A stretch of 64,000 nucleotides of DNA from CADCVT01 sp036389155 (GCA_036389155.1 DASVQN010000039.1:35234-99233), one strand, 5' to 3'; positions 40,490 through 49,701 are shown, numbered from the stretch's first letter. The notes: a model not told the origin generated them from the sequence alone. Made by a program: numbers and translations.

Positions 40490-41763
40490 CGGACGAGCGC
40501 CCGGAAGCCGCGGGTCGGCACGCCCGGCGCGGCCGGGTCGTAGACGACGGCGAGACGCCGCGGCGCGCGTGGCGCGGACGGCCTGAGGCGGAGGAGGAGG
40601 GCCTGCCGCGCCGCCGTCCGCGGGGCGCGCCGCCGCGCGACCGTCCGCCCCGCGGCGCGGAGCAGGACGCGGCCGCGGCCGCGCTCGGTGCGCTCGACGT
40701 CGAGGAGGACGCCGCCGCGGGCGCGCCGCGCCGTCCACGCGTCGACGACCAGGCCGTCGAGGTCCATGCGCTCGCAGTCGCGCGCGGGCCGCGGCGCCAG
40801 CAGGCGCGGGTCGAACACCGTGTCGCGGCCCGGCCCGCAGCGCAGCCGCACGCGCGCGCTGAGCACGTCGTCGCCGGGGCCGCCGTCGACCGTGCGGCCG
40901 GTGAGGCGGTCGTCGCCGCCGAGACCCGTGACGCGGCTCACGACGCCTGCGTTGCCGTACGGCGCGACGAGCTCGTTCGGCCCGCCGTCGCCGCGCAGGA
41001 TCGTGTCGCCGGAGCCGCCGACCACGCCCTCGATCCCCGTCAGGCGGTCGCTCTCGCCCGGCGAGCCGTCGGGCGCGGGGTCCGAGAGGTCGACGGTCAG
41101 CGGCGCGCTGCGGTCCTCGTAGCCGGCGCTGTCGAGCCCGTCGCCGCCGTCGATGGCGTCCGCGGCCCGCGCGTTCCCCGGGTCGCCGTTCAGCGCGTCG
41201 TTGCCGCCGCCGCCGAGGAGCACGTCCTCCCCCGCGCCGCCCTCGACGAGGTCGCGCTGCGCGCCGCCGGCCACCCAGTCGCGCCCGGGCCCGCCGTCGG
41301 CACTCGGCGTGGCCTCGGGCGAAGCGACCCGCAGGTCGCCGATCGCCAGCGCGTCGTCGCCCGCCCCGCCCTCGACGACCAGCGCCACGAGCACGCCGGC
41401 GACGCCGAGCCCGCCTGCGTCGACGACGTCGTGGCCGTCCCCGGTGTCGATCGTGACCGGCAGCGGGTCGCCGCTGGTGACCAGCGGCGCCTCGCACCGC
41501 ACCGCGTCCGCCCCGGCGTCGGTGCAGCCCGCGCCCGCGGTCGGCGGCGCGCCGGCGTCGCGCACGGTGACCGCCCGCCCGTCGTGCGAGAACGAGAGCC
41601 GGTTGGCCTCGCCCGGCGCCGCCGTGACGACCAGCGGCGCGACGCGGCAGTCGATCGGGTCGACGAGCGGCCCGCAGCGCCGCTCGACGACCGCCGCGGA
41701 GGCGGCGTCGCTCGCGGCGAGCGCAGCCGCGACGGCGAGCAGGAGCGGTGGGACCGCGCGCAT
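40486..41763 (-). CDS. secreted RTX/hemolysin-type calcium-binding repeat protein
   Basis: 425 residues. Signal peptide at about 1-23, then an N-terminal segment with paired Cys, then glycine-aspartate nonapeptide-like repeats from about 100 to 320 (G-G-A-G-D-D, G-G-A-G-E-D-V-L-L-G, G-G-P-G-D-D-V-L) that form calcium-binding parallel beta rolls. A basic C-terminal beta region ends G-F-R-A-L-V-R. There is no type I secretion gene nearby, so Sec export is likely. It follows the beta-helix protein gene by 23 bases on the same strand. Confidence 0.85.
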   Translation of the reverse strand: MRAVPPLLLAVAAALAASDAASAAVVERRCGPLVDPIDCRVAPLVVTAAPGEANRLSFSHDGRAVTVRDAGAPPTAGAGCTDAGADAVRCEAPLVTSGDPLPVTIDTGDGHDVVDAGGLGVAGVLVALVVEGGAGDDALAIGDLRVASPEATPSADGGPGRDWVAGGAQRDLVEGGAGEDVLLGGGGNDALNGDPGNARAADAIDGGDGLDSAGYEDRSAPLTVDLSDPAPDGSPGESDRLTGIEGVVGGSGDTILRGDGGPNELVAPYGNAGVVSRVTGLGGDDRLTGRTVDGGPGDDVLSARVRLRCGPGRDTVFDPRLLAPRPARDCERMDLDGLVVDAWTARRARGGVLLDVERTERGRGRVLLRAAGRTVARRRAPRTAARQALLLRLRPSAPRAPRRLAVVYDPAAPGVPTRGFRALVR

Positions 41764-41786
41764 CGGCGGCAGGGTACGGCGTGCCG

Positions 41787-43631
41787 TCAGCGCAGCGTCT
41801 TCGTCGTCCTCGCGGTGCCGATGGCCAGCGTGACCGTCCCCTTGAGCTTGCGCTTGGCCGCCTTGCGCCCGGCCCTGGTCAGCGTGAGGACCAGCGTGCC
41901 CTTCGCCCCGCCGGCGAGCGTCCTCGACCCCCTCGCGAGCGTCCTGCCACCGCGCTTGAGCGTCCCGACGACCTTCGCGGCGGTCGCGTTCGGGTTCGTC
42001 ACCGGGACGCGCACGCGGCCCTTGCGGAAGGTCGGCTTGCCCGCCTTCGGCGCGAGCAGCGCGACCTGGCCCACGGGCGGCGCGATCGGCCCGACGGGCA
42101 GGCCCGTCGGCGGCGGCACACCGGTGTCCGCGGGCGGCACGGTGGTGTCGGCCGGGGGCTTGGGCTCGTTGAAGTCGACCGGGTCGTGCACGACCGGAGG
42201 GACCGGCTCGATGGTCACCTCGTGCGTCGCCTCGCTGTGGCCGCCCCACTCGTCCGTCGCCTCGACCGTGATCGTGTGCGCCCCGACGCTCAGCGCGGCC
42301 GGCACGCGCCACGGTGACGTGCACGGCAGCGGAGCCGCGGTGTCGACCCGGCAGGTGAAGCTCACCGCCGCGGGCGTCGCGACGAAGGAGAACGTCGGAC
42401 GCGGCTCCGTGGTGCTCGCCGGGCCGGTCACGGTCGTCGCGGGCAGCGCGACCGTCGTGAACTGGAAGTGGGTGCCCTCGGTGTCGCCGGACGTCGGGTC
42501 CGACGCGGTGAACCAGGCGTCGTACGTCGTCTCCGGCTGCACCGTCAGCGTCACCGGCTGCCAGAGGCCGGCGCCCGGCCCCGCCGTCTGGGTGACCTCG
42601 GCCGGCGTCCCGCCGCTCGGCGCGTAGTGGAGCGTGAGGGTCGACGCATGCGCGGCGTTGATGACCGCGTCGAGCGTGGCCTTCACCGAGCCCGGCGAGA
42701 CCGTCTGGGGGCCGACATAGGGCTTCGACGCGAGCTCGTCCGCGCCGATGTCCGTCCGCGCGCCGAGCACGCGCGCGTCGCCGTCGATGTCGAGGCCCTC
42801 GCCGTCGGCGGTACCGGCGTCGATCGTCGGGGAGCCGGCCTGCTCGTGCCCGTCGGCGGTGAGGAGCGCGGCCTGCGAGACGTTGTCCGTCCGCGCGCCC
42901 GGCGGCTCGCCGGTGCCGTCCTCGGCGCTCATCGTGGCGATCCGCGAGTTGACGAGGTTCACGGTCGTGTTCGGCCCGTTGCTCCAGCGCCAGTCCCAGC
43001 TCGACCCGACCAGGATCGTGTTACGGACGTTGACCGTCGGCACGCCGTTCGTGAAGAGCGCGTAGGCGCCCAACGCCGTGGCGTGGTCGATGGTCGCGCT
43101 CGCGAGGACCGAGATCGCCGTCCCGAGCGTCCCACCGCCCGCGCCGACGACGACGTTGCGGACGGTCGCGTTCTCGCCCATCACGCCCACGCCGATGTTC
43201 GTCTGCCCCGTCCCGATCACGGTGGCGTCCTCGAGCGTCGAGTTCCCCTGCAGCCGCACCGCGACCGGGAAGCCGGGACCGTTGCCGGCAGCCGACACGG
43301 CCACGTGACGCAGGGTCCCGTCCTGCACGATGACGCCCCACGGGTCGCCCGTCAGCGCGAGGTCGAGGCTCGGCCGCGGGCCGGGCGCACCCTCCACCGA
43401 CACGTCCTGCGCGATGTCGAAGTGGCCGGTGACGCTGTACGTGCCGGCCAGCAGGCGGATCGTGTCGCCGGGGGCCGCGGCCTCGTTGGCGTGGGCGAGC
43501 GAGCACGGCGAGGCGCTGTCGAGGCAGTCCCCCGTCGTCGAGCCGGCGGGGCCGGCGTAGCGGGTGGCGGCGGCGGCGGGAGCGGCCGCGGCGAGGCTCG
43601 CCACGGCGGCGAGGAGGAGGAGTCGGCGCAT
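41787..43631 (-). CDS. secreted right-handed beta-helix (pectate-lyase-fold) protein
   Basis: 614 residues. Signal peptide MRRLLLLAAVASLAAAAPAAAA, then a P-G-D-T-I-R-L-L-A-G-T-Y segment and beta-helix rungs to about residue 300, ending G-A-R-T-D-I-G-A-D-E-L, a common terminus of such helices. A fibronectin-like domain (about 310-400), an Ig-like domain (410-475) with a Cys pair, a Pro-rich linker and a basic C-terminal domain ending T-K-T-L-R follow. ATG 43631 is chosen over 43643 because a sigma-28-like promoter overlaps the upstream ATG. Possibly a surface carbohydrate-binding or adhesive protein expressed with the pilus. Confidence 0.83.
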   Translation of the reverse strand: MRRLLLLAAVASLAAAAPAAAATRYAGPAGSTTGDCLDSASPCSLAHANEAAAPGDTIRLLAGTYSVTGHFDIAQDVSVEGAPGPRPSLDLALTGDPWGVIVQDGTLRHVAVSAAGNGPGFPVAVRLQGNSTLEDATVIGTGQTNIGVGVMGENATVRNVVVGAGGGTLGTAISVLASATIDHATALGAYALFTNGVPTVNVRNTILVGSSWDWRWSNGPNTTVNLVNSRIATMSAEDGTGEPPGARTDNVSQAALLTADGHEQAGSPTIDAGTADGEGLDIDGDARVLGARTDIGADELASKPYVGPQTVSPGSVKATLDAVINAAHASTLTLHYAPSGGTPAEVTQTAGPGAGLWQPVTLTVQPETTYDAWFTASDPTSGDTEGTHFQFTTVALPATTVTGPASTTEPRPTFSFVATPAAVSFTCRVDTAAPLPCTSPWRVPAALSVGAHTITVEATDEWGGHSEATHEVTIEPVPPVVHDPVDFNEPKPPADTTVPPADTGVPPPTGLPVGPIAPPVGQVALLAPKAGKPTFRKGRVRVPVTNPNATAAKVVGTLKRGGRTLARGSRTLAGGAKGTLVLTLTRAGRKAAKRKLKGTVTLAIGTARTTKTLR

Positions 43632-43639
43632 CGCGGTCT

Positions 43640-43667
43640 GCATCGACCCGGGCGACGCGCCGCTTTA
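43640..43667 (-). promoter_or_regulatory. sigma-28-like promoter of the beta-helix protein gene
   Basis: Minus strand: TAAA (43664-43667), 16 bases, GTCGATGC (43640-43647). The -35 is consensus; the -10 matches five of eight positions. The predicted start of transcription near 43633 makes ATG 43631 leaderless. Confidence 0.4.
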
Positions 43668-43681
43668 CGTTGTGACGACTG

Positions 43682-45436
43682 CTACGCGGTGCCGGTGACG
43701 CGGGCGACCTCGGCGATCGAGGTCCTCCCCAGGGCGACCTTGGCCAGGCCGTCCTCGCGCAGGCGACGCATCCCGTTGGCGACGGCCGCCTCCGCGATCC
43801 TGTCGGCGCTCGCACGCTCGACCGCGAGGCTGCGGATCTCGTCGGTCACCGACATGACCTCGTAGAGGCCGAGGCGGCCCTTGTAGCCCGAGCCGCCGCA
43901 GCGGTTGCAGCCGGCGGCCTCGAAGCCCTCGACGTCGCCGGCGACGCCCTGGTAGCCGTGGTCGCGCAGGACCTCGGCGGGCAGCGTCACGGGCTTCTTG
44001 CAGTTCTCGCAGAGCGTCCGCGCCAGGCGCTGGGCGACGACGCAGTCGATGGCGCTGGAGACGAGGAACGGCTCGATGCCCATCTCGATCAGGCGGGTGA
44101 CGGCGCCGGGGGCGTCGTTCGTGTGCAGCGTCGAGAGGACGAGGTGACCGGTGAGGGCGGACTCGATCGCGATCTGCGCGGTCTCGCGGTCGCGGACCTC
44201 GCCGACCATGATCACGTCGGGATCGGCGCGCATCATCGCGCGCAGGCCGCTGGCGAAGGTCAGGCCGGCCTTGGTATTGACCTGGACCTGCGTGATCCCG
44301 CCGACCTGGTACTCGACCGGGTCCTCGATCGTGATGATGTTCTTCTCGGGCGTGTTGATCACGCCGAGCGCGGCGTAGAGCGTGGTCGACTTGCCCGAGC
44401 CGGTCGGGCCGGTGACGAGCACGGCGCCGTAGGCCTGGCGGAAGGCGCGCTCGAAGCGGGCGCTGTCGTCCGTGCCCATGCCGAGCTTGTCGAGGTTCAT
44501 GATCACGGAGTCCTTGTCCAGGATCCGCATCACGATCGACTCGCCGTGCACGCTGGGCAGCGTCACGACGCGCAGGTCGACGGCGTGGTTGTCGATCGTC
44601 AGGCCGACGCGGCCGTCCTGCGGCACGCGACGCTCGGCGATGTCGAGGTCGGCCATGATCTTCACGCGGCTGACGACGCCGGAGAGCATGCGGCGCGGGA
44701 TGGACGCCGTCTCGACGAGCACGCCGTCGATGCGGAAGCGCACGCGCATGTCCGCGCCGTCGGGCTCGAAGTGGACGTCCGAGGCGCCCTGCTCGACGGC
44801 CTGCGCGACGATCTGGTTGACGAGCTTGATGACCGGCGCGTCGTCGGCCGACTCGCGCAGGTCGACGACCTCGGCCGGGCCGTTCTCGCCCATCTCCTCG
44901 TCGGTGTCGAAGCTGGTCGACTGGACGACGTCGTCGAGGCGCGTGATGCGGCTGATCAGCGTCTGGATGTCCTCGCGGCTGGCGACGGCGGCGCGGACCT
45001 CGAGGCCGGTCATGATCGCGATGTCGTCGATGGCCAGGACGTTGGCCGGGTCGGCCATGGCCACGAGGACGACGCGCTCGTCGACGTAGGCGACGGGGAC
45101 GGCCTCGTAGCGCTTGGCCGCGCTGGCGCCGAGCAGGTTGGCGGCGGCCATGTCGACCGGGAAGGTGTTCAGGTCCAGGTGGTCCAGGCCGTGGCGCTCG
45201 GCGACGGCGCGGGCGAGCTGGTCCTGCGTGATGTGGCCGCCCTCGACGAGGACCTTCTCGCCGGGGACCCCGCGGCTGCGGCCCTCCTGGCGGGCCTGCT
45301 CGGCGCGGGCGTGGTCCGTGAAGCCGAGCTCGACGATGACGTCGCTGAGCGCACGGGCGCTGCCGCCGGCCCTTGTCGGAGGCGTGATGCCGTCCCACTG
45401 GGCGGCGCTTGCGGTGTCGAGCGGCTGTGGATGCAT
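43682..45436 (-). CDS. pilB: type IV pilus extension ATPase PilB
   Basis: 584 residues. N-terminal GspE/MshEN domain (about 25-150), central linker domain, then the ATPase with G-P-T-G-S-G-K-S-T, Walker B P-D-V-I-M-V-G-E-V-R-D and His box G-H-L-V-L-S-T-L-H-T. The tetracysteine zinc motif C-E-N-C and C-N-R-C is in the C-terminal third, as in PilB/GspE. ATG 45436 is preferred to ATG 45469, because the -10 of a sigma-28-like promoter overlaps the latter. It follows aroE directly and is followed by two secreted-protein genes. Confidence 0.95.
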   Translation of the reverse strand: MHPQPLDTASAAQWDGITPPTRAGGSARALSDVIVELGFTDHARAEQARQEGRSRGVPGEKVLVEGGHITQDQLARAVAERHGLDHLDLNTFPVDMAAANLLGASAAKRYEAVPVAYVDERVVLVAMADPANVLAIDDIAIMTGLEVRAAVASREDIQTLISRITRLDDVVQSTSFDTDEEMGENGPAEVVDLRESADDAPVIKLVNQIVAQAVEQGASDVHFEPDGADMRVRFRIDGVLVETASIPRRMLSGVVSRVKIMADLDIAERRVPQDGRVGLTIDNHAVDLRVVTLPSVHGESIVMRILDKDSVIMNLDKLGMGTDDSARFERAFRQAYGAVLVTGPTGSGKSTTLYAALGVINTPEKNIITIEDPVEYQVGGITQVQVNTKAGLTFASGLRAMMRADPDVIMVGEVRDRETAQIAIESALTGHLVLSTLHTNDAPGAVTRLIEMGIEPFLVSSAIDCVVAQRLARTLCENCKKPVTLPAEVLRDHGYQGVAGDVEGFEAAGCNRCGGSGYKGRLGLYEVMSVTDEIRSLAVERASADRIAEAAVANGMRRLREDGLAKVALGRTSIAEVARVTGTA

Positions 45437-45459
45437 AAGAGGGAGACCCCTGGCCCCCC

Positions 45460-45486
45460 TTGTCGGCATACCGCCGGGGTTCCTTA
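45460..45486 (-). promoter_or_regulatory. sigma-28-like promoter of pilB
   Basis: Minus strand: TAAG (45483-45486, lying on the aroE stop codon), 15 bases, GCCGACAA (45460-45467). It predicts a leader of about 17 bases containing AGGGG before ATG 45436. Confidence 0.6.
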
Positions 45487-46245
45487 GACGACGTGACGCG
45501 CACCTCGGCGCATGGCGTCCAGGGGCGCCTCCAGGCCGGTCCAGCGCTCGAAGCTCAGGGCGCCCTGGCGGACGAGGACCTCGATGCCGTCGACGGTGCG
45601 CGCTCCGGCCGCCTCGGCGCGGCGCAGCAGGGCCGTTCTGCCGCTCTGGTACACGAGATCGACGACCGTGGCGTACGGCTCGGGGTCGGCCGGGAGGGCG
45701 TCCGGATCGTCCATGCCGATCGGGGTGCAGTTGACCAGGCAGTCGGCGGGCGTGGGTGCGTCCACGATCCTGGCGCCCAGCCCCTCGGCGCGGGCGGGCG
45801 TCCGGGCGAGGACGCTGACGTCGGTCCCCGCCTCCTTCAGCGCCCAGACGACCGCGCGGGCGCTGCCGCCGGCGCCGAGGACGAGCGCGGTGCGCGGGGG
45901 CTCGCCGAGGGCGTCGATGAGCCCCGGCGCGTCGGTGTTGTCGGCGTGGATCGTGCCGTCGGGCTCGAACGTGAGCGTGTTCGCCGCACCGATCGCCTTG
46001 GCCCTGTCCGTCGCGACCGTCGCGATCCCGAGCGCGGTCGCCTTGTGGGGCATCGTCACGTTGACCCCGGCGAAGCCCGCTCCGCCCAGCGCGGCGATCG
46101 TCTCCGCCGCGAGCTCGGGCGGGATCGGGACGCGCTGGTAGCGGTGGTCGTGCTCGAGGCCGAGGTGCTGGAACGCGGCCTGGAACATCGCGGGCGATCG
46201 GCTGTGGTCGACGGGCCAGCCGACGACGCCGAGGCGCTGGATCAC
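45484..46245 (-). CDS. aroE: shikimate 5-dehydrogenase
   Basis: 253 residues. Shikimate-binding V-D-H-S-R-S-P and N-V-T-M-P-H-K with the catalytic Lys, N-T-D-A-P-G with the catalytic Asp, and NADP-binding G-A-G-G-S-A-R-A. It reduces 3-dehydroshikimate to shikimate. GTG 46245 overlaps the SDR stop in GTGA; GTG 46248 is equally possible. In other actinobacteria aroE also follows mltG; here a short-chain dehydrogenase is inserted between them. Confidence 0.94.
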   Translation of the reverse strand: MIQRLGVVGWPVDHSRSPAMFQAAFQHLGLEHDHRYQRVPIPPELAAETIAALGGAGFAGVNVTMPHKATALGIATVATDRAKAIGAANTLTFEPDGTIHADNTDAPGLIDALGEPPRTALVLGAGGSARAVVWALKEAGTDVSVLARTPARAEGLGARIVDAPTPADCLVNCTPIGMDDPDALPADPEPYATVVDLVYQSGRTALLRRAEAAGARTVDGIEVLVRQGALSFERWTGLEAPLDAMRRGARHVV

Positions 46246-46913
46246 CACGGCTGCGGGCGGCCCTCGTGGAAGAAGCCGCCGGTGGGGCCGTCGTCGTCGA
46301 GGAGCGCGAGGTCCACGACGTGCTCGGCCGCCTGCTCGGGCGTGCGCGTCGCGTACGGGGCCATCCGGGTTCCCACGGTGCCGGGGTCGAGCGCGTTGAC
46401 CTTGATGTTCGTGCCGCGGAGGCGGTCGGCGAGGACCACCGTGAGCGCGTTGAGGCCGGCCTTCGACACGCTGTAGGCCGGCGCCGCCGGCCAGAGGCCG
46501 CTCGCGAAGGAGCCGGCGCCGCTGGAGACGTTGACGATCCTCCCCCAGTCGGCCGCGAGCATCCCGGGGAGGAACGCGCGGCACGTGCGCCAGGCGCCGA
46601 GGAGGTTCGTGCCGACGAGGGCGGTGACGCGCTCCTCGTCCTCGGTGATGGGGTCCTGGCCCTCGTCGAGGATCGCCGCGTTGTTGACGAGGACCTGGAT
46701 CGCGCCGATCGTCTGCGCCGCGCGGGTGACCGTCGCGTCCTCGCGGACGTCCAGGCGCACCCACTGCGCGCCGATCGCGTCCGCGGCCTCCCGGCCCGCC
46801 GCCTCGTCGCGGGTGCCCACGAACACCTCGAGGTTCTGTGCGGCCAGGCCCGCGGCGACCGCGCGGCCGATGCCGCGGTTCGCGCCGGTGACGAGCGCGC
46901 GCCGGGTGCTCAT
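46242..46913 (-). CDS. short-chain dehydrogenase/reductase
   Basis: 223 residues, classical SDR: T-G-A-N-R-G-I-G cofactor motif, N-N-A-A-I, catalytic S in N-V-S-S-G, Y-S-V-S-K and the P-G-T-V motif (L-D-P-G-T-V-G-T). Absence of a conserved Asp at the end of strand 2 and presence of R in T-R-D suggest NADP preference. Substrate unknown. It lies between mltG and aroE on the same strand. Confidence 0.92.
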   Translation of the reverse strand: MSTRRALVTGANRGIGRAVAAGLAAQNLEVFVGTRDEAAGREAADAIGAQWVRLDVREDATVTRAAQTIGAIQVLVNNAAILDEGQDPITEDEERVTALVGTNLLGAWRTCRAFLPGMLAADWGRIVNVSSGAGSFASGLWPAAPAYSVSKAGLNALTVVLADRLRGTNIKVNALDPGTVGTRMAPYATRTPEQAAEHVVDLALLDDDGPTGGFFHEGRPQPW

Positions 46914-46928
46914 CGCCCCGCCGCGGCG

Positions 46929-48998
46929 TCAGCCGCTCGCCGGCGACTTCCCACCGCGCCGCTCCCGCTCGCGGTTGTACGCGTCGACGTCCCGCTGGAA
47001 CTCCGCATCCGTCGAGGAGAAGTTGTGCGCGCCGTTGCCGCCGGGCTTGACGACGTAGAACAGGTACTTGACGTCCGCGGGGTTCGCCGCGGCGCGGATC
47101 GATTCCAGGCCGGGGCTGCCGATCGGGGTCGGCGGCAGGCCGGTGTGCTTGCGCGTGTTGTAGGGCGAGTCGATGTTCAGCTCGGACTGCTTGAGCGGCT
47201 CGGTCCAGTTGCGCACGGCGTAGCGGATCGTCGCGTCGATGCCGAGCGGCATCCCCTGCCGCAGGCGGTTGTGGATCACGGCGGCGATGATCGGGCGCTC
47301 CTTGGGCAGCGTCGCCTCGCGCTCGACCATCGAGGCGATGATGAGGACGTCGTAGATCGTCAGGTTGCGCTTGCGCGCGCGCTTCATGTCGACCTTGGCG
47401 ATGTTCTGCTCGAAGGTGTCGAGCTGCTGCTTGACGAGCTTCGTCGACGCCGAGCCCGGCGTCAGCTCGTAGGTCGCCGGGAAGAGGAAGCCCTCGAGCG
47501 TCTTCGTCTTGCGCGGGGCGCCGTACTTGCGCGGCTTGAACCCCTTCTGGGCGTCGGAGGCGTCGAGGTAGCTACCGCTCAGCCCCGCCTCCTTGACGAT
47601 CGGCGCCGTCTCCGAGCGCGAGCGGCCCTCGGGGATGACGACCTTGATCGTGCGCGGTGCCGCCGGGTCGTCGCTCAGCGCGTCGAGCGCGTCGCCGTAG
47701 CTCGAGTCCTTCTTGAGCTGGTAGGTGCCGGCCTTGAGGTCCGCGCCGGCGAGGCGAGCCCGGACGACGAACAGGAACGACGAGTCGACGATGTCGTTGT
47801 CGGCCAGGACGTTGCCGACGTCGGCGATCGACGAGTTCGGCGGGATCCGCACGGTGACCGTGTCCGTCCCCTCGCCCTTGAACGGCTGGAAGAGGAGGTT
47901 CAGGCCGAAGAGGAACGCGGCGAGGAGCAGCAGCGCGAAGAACGCGAGGATCCGCGCGCGTCGCCGGCGCCGGTGCGAGAACGCCGGGGTGCCGGGAGGA
48001 GGCGGAGTCGGAGGCAGCCGCCGCTCGGCCGCGGAGATCCGCTTCGGAGCGACCGGCCGCTCGTCGTCGTCGAGCACGGCAGCCCGTCCGGACCGCGCCC
48101 GCCGAGCCGCCGGAGGGACGATCGGAGGCCGCTCCTGGCCCGCCGCCTCCTCGATCCCCGCGGGCGCGTCGTCCGAAGCCGCTCCGGACGTGGCCTCAAC
48201 AGCCCCTCCCGCCGTTCCCTCCGCGGCCCATCCGGGCGTGTCCTCGGCAGTCGCTCCGGGCGTGTCCTCCGCAGCCGCTTCGGGCGTGTCCTCCGCAGCC
48301 GCTCCGCGCGTGTCCTCCGCAGCCCCTCCCGCGGTTCCCTCCGTGAGGGGGTCGAACGGGGCGGTCGGCTGGAGCGCCGCCTCCTCCTCCGGCGCGGCGG
48401 CGCCGAAGGCGGGAGCCTCGGCGGCGGGCTCGTCGATCGGCTCGCGCGCCGCGTCGCGAGGGTCGAGGACGTACGACGGCTCGTCCTCGACCGCCGACGC
48501 GCGCGACTCCGCCGCGACGGTGGACTCGCGCGCGGAGGGGAACGCGAAGTCGTGCTCGTCCGTCGCGTCGTCGTGCGGCGGGGGCGAGAAGTCGCGATGC
48601 TCCGGCGGCGCGAAGTCGTGATCGCCGGGCGGCGCGACGTCGCGCTCCTCCGGCTCAGGCGGGGCGAACGCGGGCTCCTCCGGCGCGGAGTCGCGCGGAG
48701 GCGGCGCGAAGCCGCGCTCCTCCGGCGCGGAATCGCGCGGAGGCGGCGTGGAGTCGCGCGGAGGCGGCGCGAAGTCGTGATCGTCGGTGGCGAAGCCGCG
48801 CTCCCCCGGCGCGGCGTCGCGCGGAGGGGGCGCGACGTCGTGATCGTCGGCGGGCTCGAGGTCGCGCGGCTCCGGCGCGGGGTCGGCGAGGGTCCCTGAT
48901 CGGGCTGCTCGGCGGGCGGCTCGTTCGGCGCGGGCTCGCTCGCGCTCCTCGGAGGTCCGCTCGCGCGGGGACTCGTCGTGTCGACGGAAGATCGGCAT
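46929..48998 (-). CDS. mltG: endolytic murein transglycosylase MltG with a very long cytoplasmic N-terminal region
   Basis: 689 residues. The C-terminal 320 residues are a standard MltG: membrane segment at about 349-370, a LysM-like subdomain near 380-445 and the YceG catalytic core with the general-acid Glu in M-V-E-R-E-A-T-L-P. The enzyme cuts nascent glycan strands and sets their length. The first 346 residues are a charged, Pro-rich, probably disordered cytoplasmic region. It holds two repeat families: A-P-P-P-R-D-S-A-P-E-E-type motifs (about 52-155) and seven 8-residue A-A-E-D-T-P-G-A units (226-281). Such a region could dock divisome or regulatory partners. Confidence 0.93.
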   Translation of the reverse strand: MPIFRRHDESPRERTSEERERARAERAARRAARSGTLADPAPEPRDLEPADDHDVAPPPRDAAPGERGFATDDHDFAPPPRDSTPPPRDSAPEERGFAPPPRDSAPEEPAFAPPEPEERDVAPPGDHDFAPPEHRDFSPPPHDDATDEHDFAFPSARESTVAAESRASAVEDEPSYVLDPRDAAREPIDEPAAEAPAFGAAAPEEEAALQPTAPFDPLTEGTAGGAAEDTRGAAAEDTPEAAAEDTPGATAEDTPGWAAEGTAGGAVEATSGAASDDAPAGIEEAAGQERPPIVPPAARRARSGRAAVLDDDERPVAPKRISAAERRLPPTPPPPGTPAFSHRRRRRARILAFFALLLLAAFLFGLNLLFQPFKGEGTDTVTVRIPPNSSIADVGNVLADNDIVDSSFLFVVRARLAGADLKAGTYQLKKDSSYGDALDALSDDPAAPRTIKVVIPEGRSRSETAPIVKEAGLSGSYLDASDAQKGFKPRKYGAPRKTKTLEGFLFPATYELTPGSASTKLVKQQLDTFEQNIAKVDMKRARKRNLTIYDVLIIASMVEREATLPKERPIIAAVIHNRLRQGMPLGIDATIRYAVRNWTEPLKQSELNIDSPYNTRKHTGLPPTPIGSPGLESIRAAANPADVKYLFYVVKPGGNGAHNFSSTDAEFQRDVDAYNRERERRGGKSPASG
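48156..48323 (-). repeat. seven tandem 24-base repeats coding an 8-residue motif in MltG
   Basis: The 24-base unit (core GCAGCCGCTCCGGGCGTGTC on the plus strand) is repeated about seven times with drift, in frame, coding A-A-E-D-T-P-G-A and variants. Copies in the promoter-proximal part are the most alike, implying recent slippage or conversion. Confidence 0.75.
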
Positions 48999-49062
48999 AC
49001 GGCGCGGCCGAACTCAGGCTAACGGGCGCCTCGGTCGGTCGCGCCCCGCCGGGCGCCGCCGC

Positions 49063-49281
49063 TCAGAAGACCTGCGTGCTCGGGTTCGGGCTCGGCGCGG
49101 GGTTGTCCGGGTACGCCGGGCGCTCGTCCGGGCGGACCTCGGCGTGCGTGGGCGTGTCGTCCGCCGGCCCCTCGACCTCGAGCTTGCCGTCCGCGCCCCG
49201 CCGGACCTTCAGCTTCGGGAGCGGTCCGCCGGCGGCCGGCTCGACGAGCTCCTCGCGGTCGTTGCGCTGGTGAAGGGACAT
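49063..49281 (-). CDS. small acidic protein of unknown function
   Basis: 72 residues, polar, with a short strand region K-L-K-V-R-R-G-A-D-G-K-L-E-V and a Pro/Asn-rich tail. No known motif. A GGGAG lies 13 bases before ATG 49281. It sits between ruvX (9 bases upstream) and mltG in the same direction, which supports it being a real gene of this operon. Confidence 0.6.
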   Translation of the reverse strand: MSLHQRNDREELVEPAAGGPLPKLKVRRGADGKLEVEGPADDTPTHAEVRPDERPAYPDNPAPSPNPSTQVF

Positions 49282-49290
49282 GGGGACAGG

Positions 49291-49701
49291 CTACTCCCGC
49301 CCGGCGTGCGCGGCGAGCCAATCCTCGAGCAGGACGGCCGCGGCGCGCGAGTCCTCGTCGGCCGCGCGACCGCCCGAGCGCTGCGCGACGCGCGTCGTGA
49401 AGCGCTCGTCGTAGAGCTCGACTGGGACGCGGTCGCCGAGCCGCTCGGCCAGCCGCGCCGCGAACTCGCGCGCCTCGCGCGTCTGGTCGGTGTCGCGCCC
49501 GCTCAGCCCGAGCGGCAGCCCGACCACGACGCGCGAGACCGCGTGCGCGCGCACCAGCCCCAGCAGCCGTCCCATCCCCTTCTTCGTCCCAGGCCGCTCG
49601 ACGACCTCGATCGGCGTGGCGAGCGTCCCCGTCGGGTCGCTCAGCGCGCAGCCGCAGCGAGCGCTGCCGTAGTCGAGCGCGAGGACGCGCCCGCTCGTCA
49701 C
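49291..49701 (-). CDS. ruvX: RuvX/YqgF Holliday-junction-resolvase-like RNase H-fold protein
   Basis: 136 residues. The RNase H-like core is seen in L-A-L-D-Y-G-S-A-R-C-G (first Asp), V-V-V-G-L-P-L-G-L-S-G and Y-D-E-R-F-T-T (Glu) with a C-terminal D-S-R-A-A-A-V-L-L-E-D. Members act in pre-16S rRNA 5' end maturation or as putative resolvases. GTG start overlaps the alaS stop (GTGA, 49698-49701), the standard neighbour. Confidence 0.93.
   Translation of the reverse strand: MTSGRVLALDYGSARCGCALSDPTGTLATPIEVVERPGTKKGMGRLLGLVRAHAVSRVVVGLPLGLSGRDTDQTREAREFAARLAERLGDRVPVELYDERFTTRVAQRSGGRAADEDSRAAAVLLEDWLAAHAGRE

Noticed and set aside
35530..45436. Interpretation of pilB-pilT-pilC as a type II secretion system
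   Set aside because: A PilT with A-V-R-N-L-I-R-E retraction motif, PilM-N-O and a PilA-type major pilin indicate a type IV pilus; no secretin or GspC/GspD-like gene is present.
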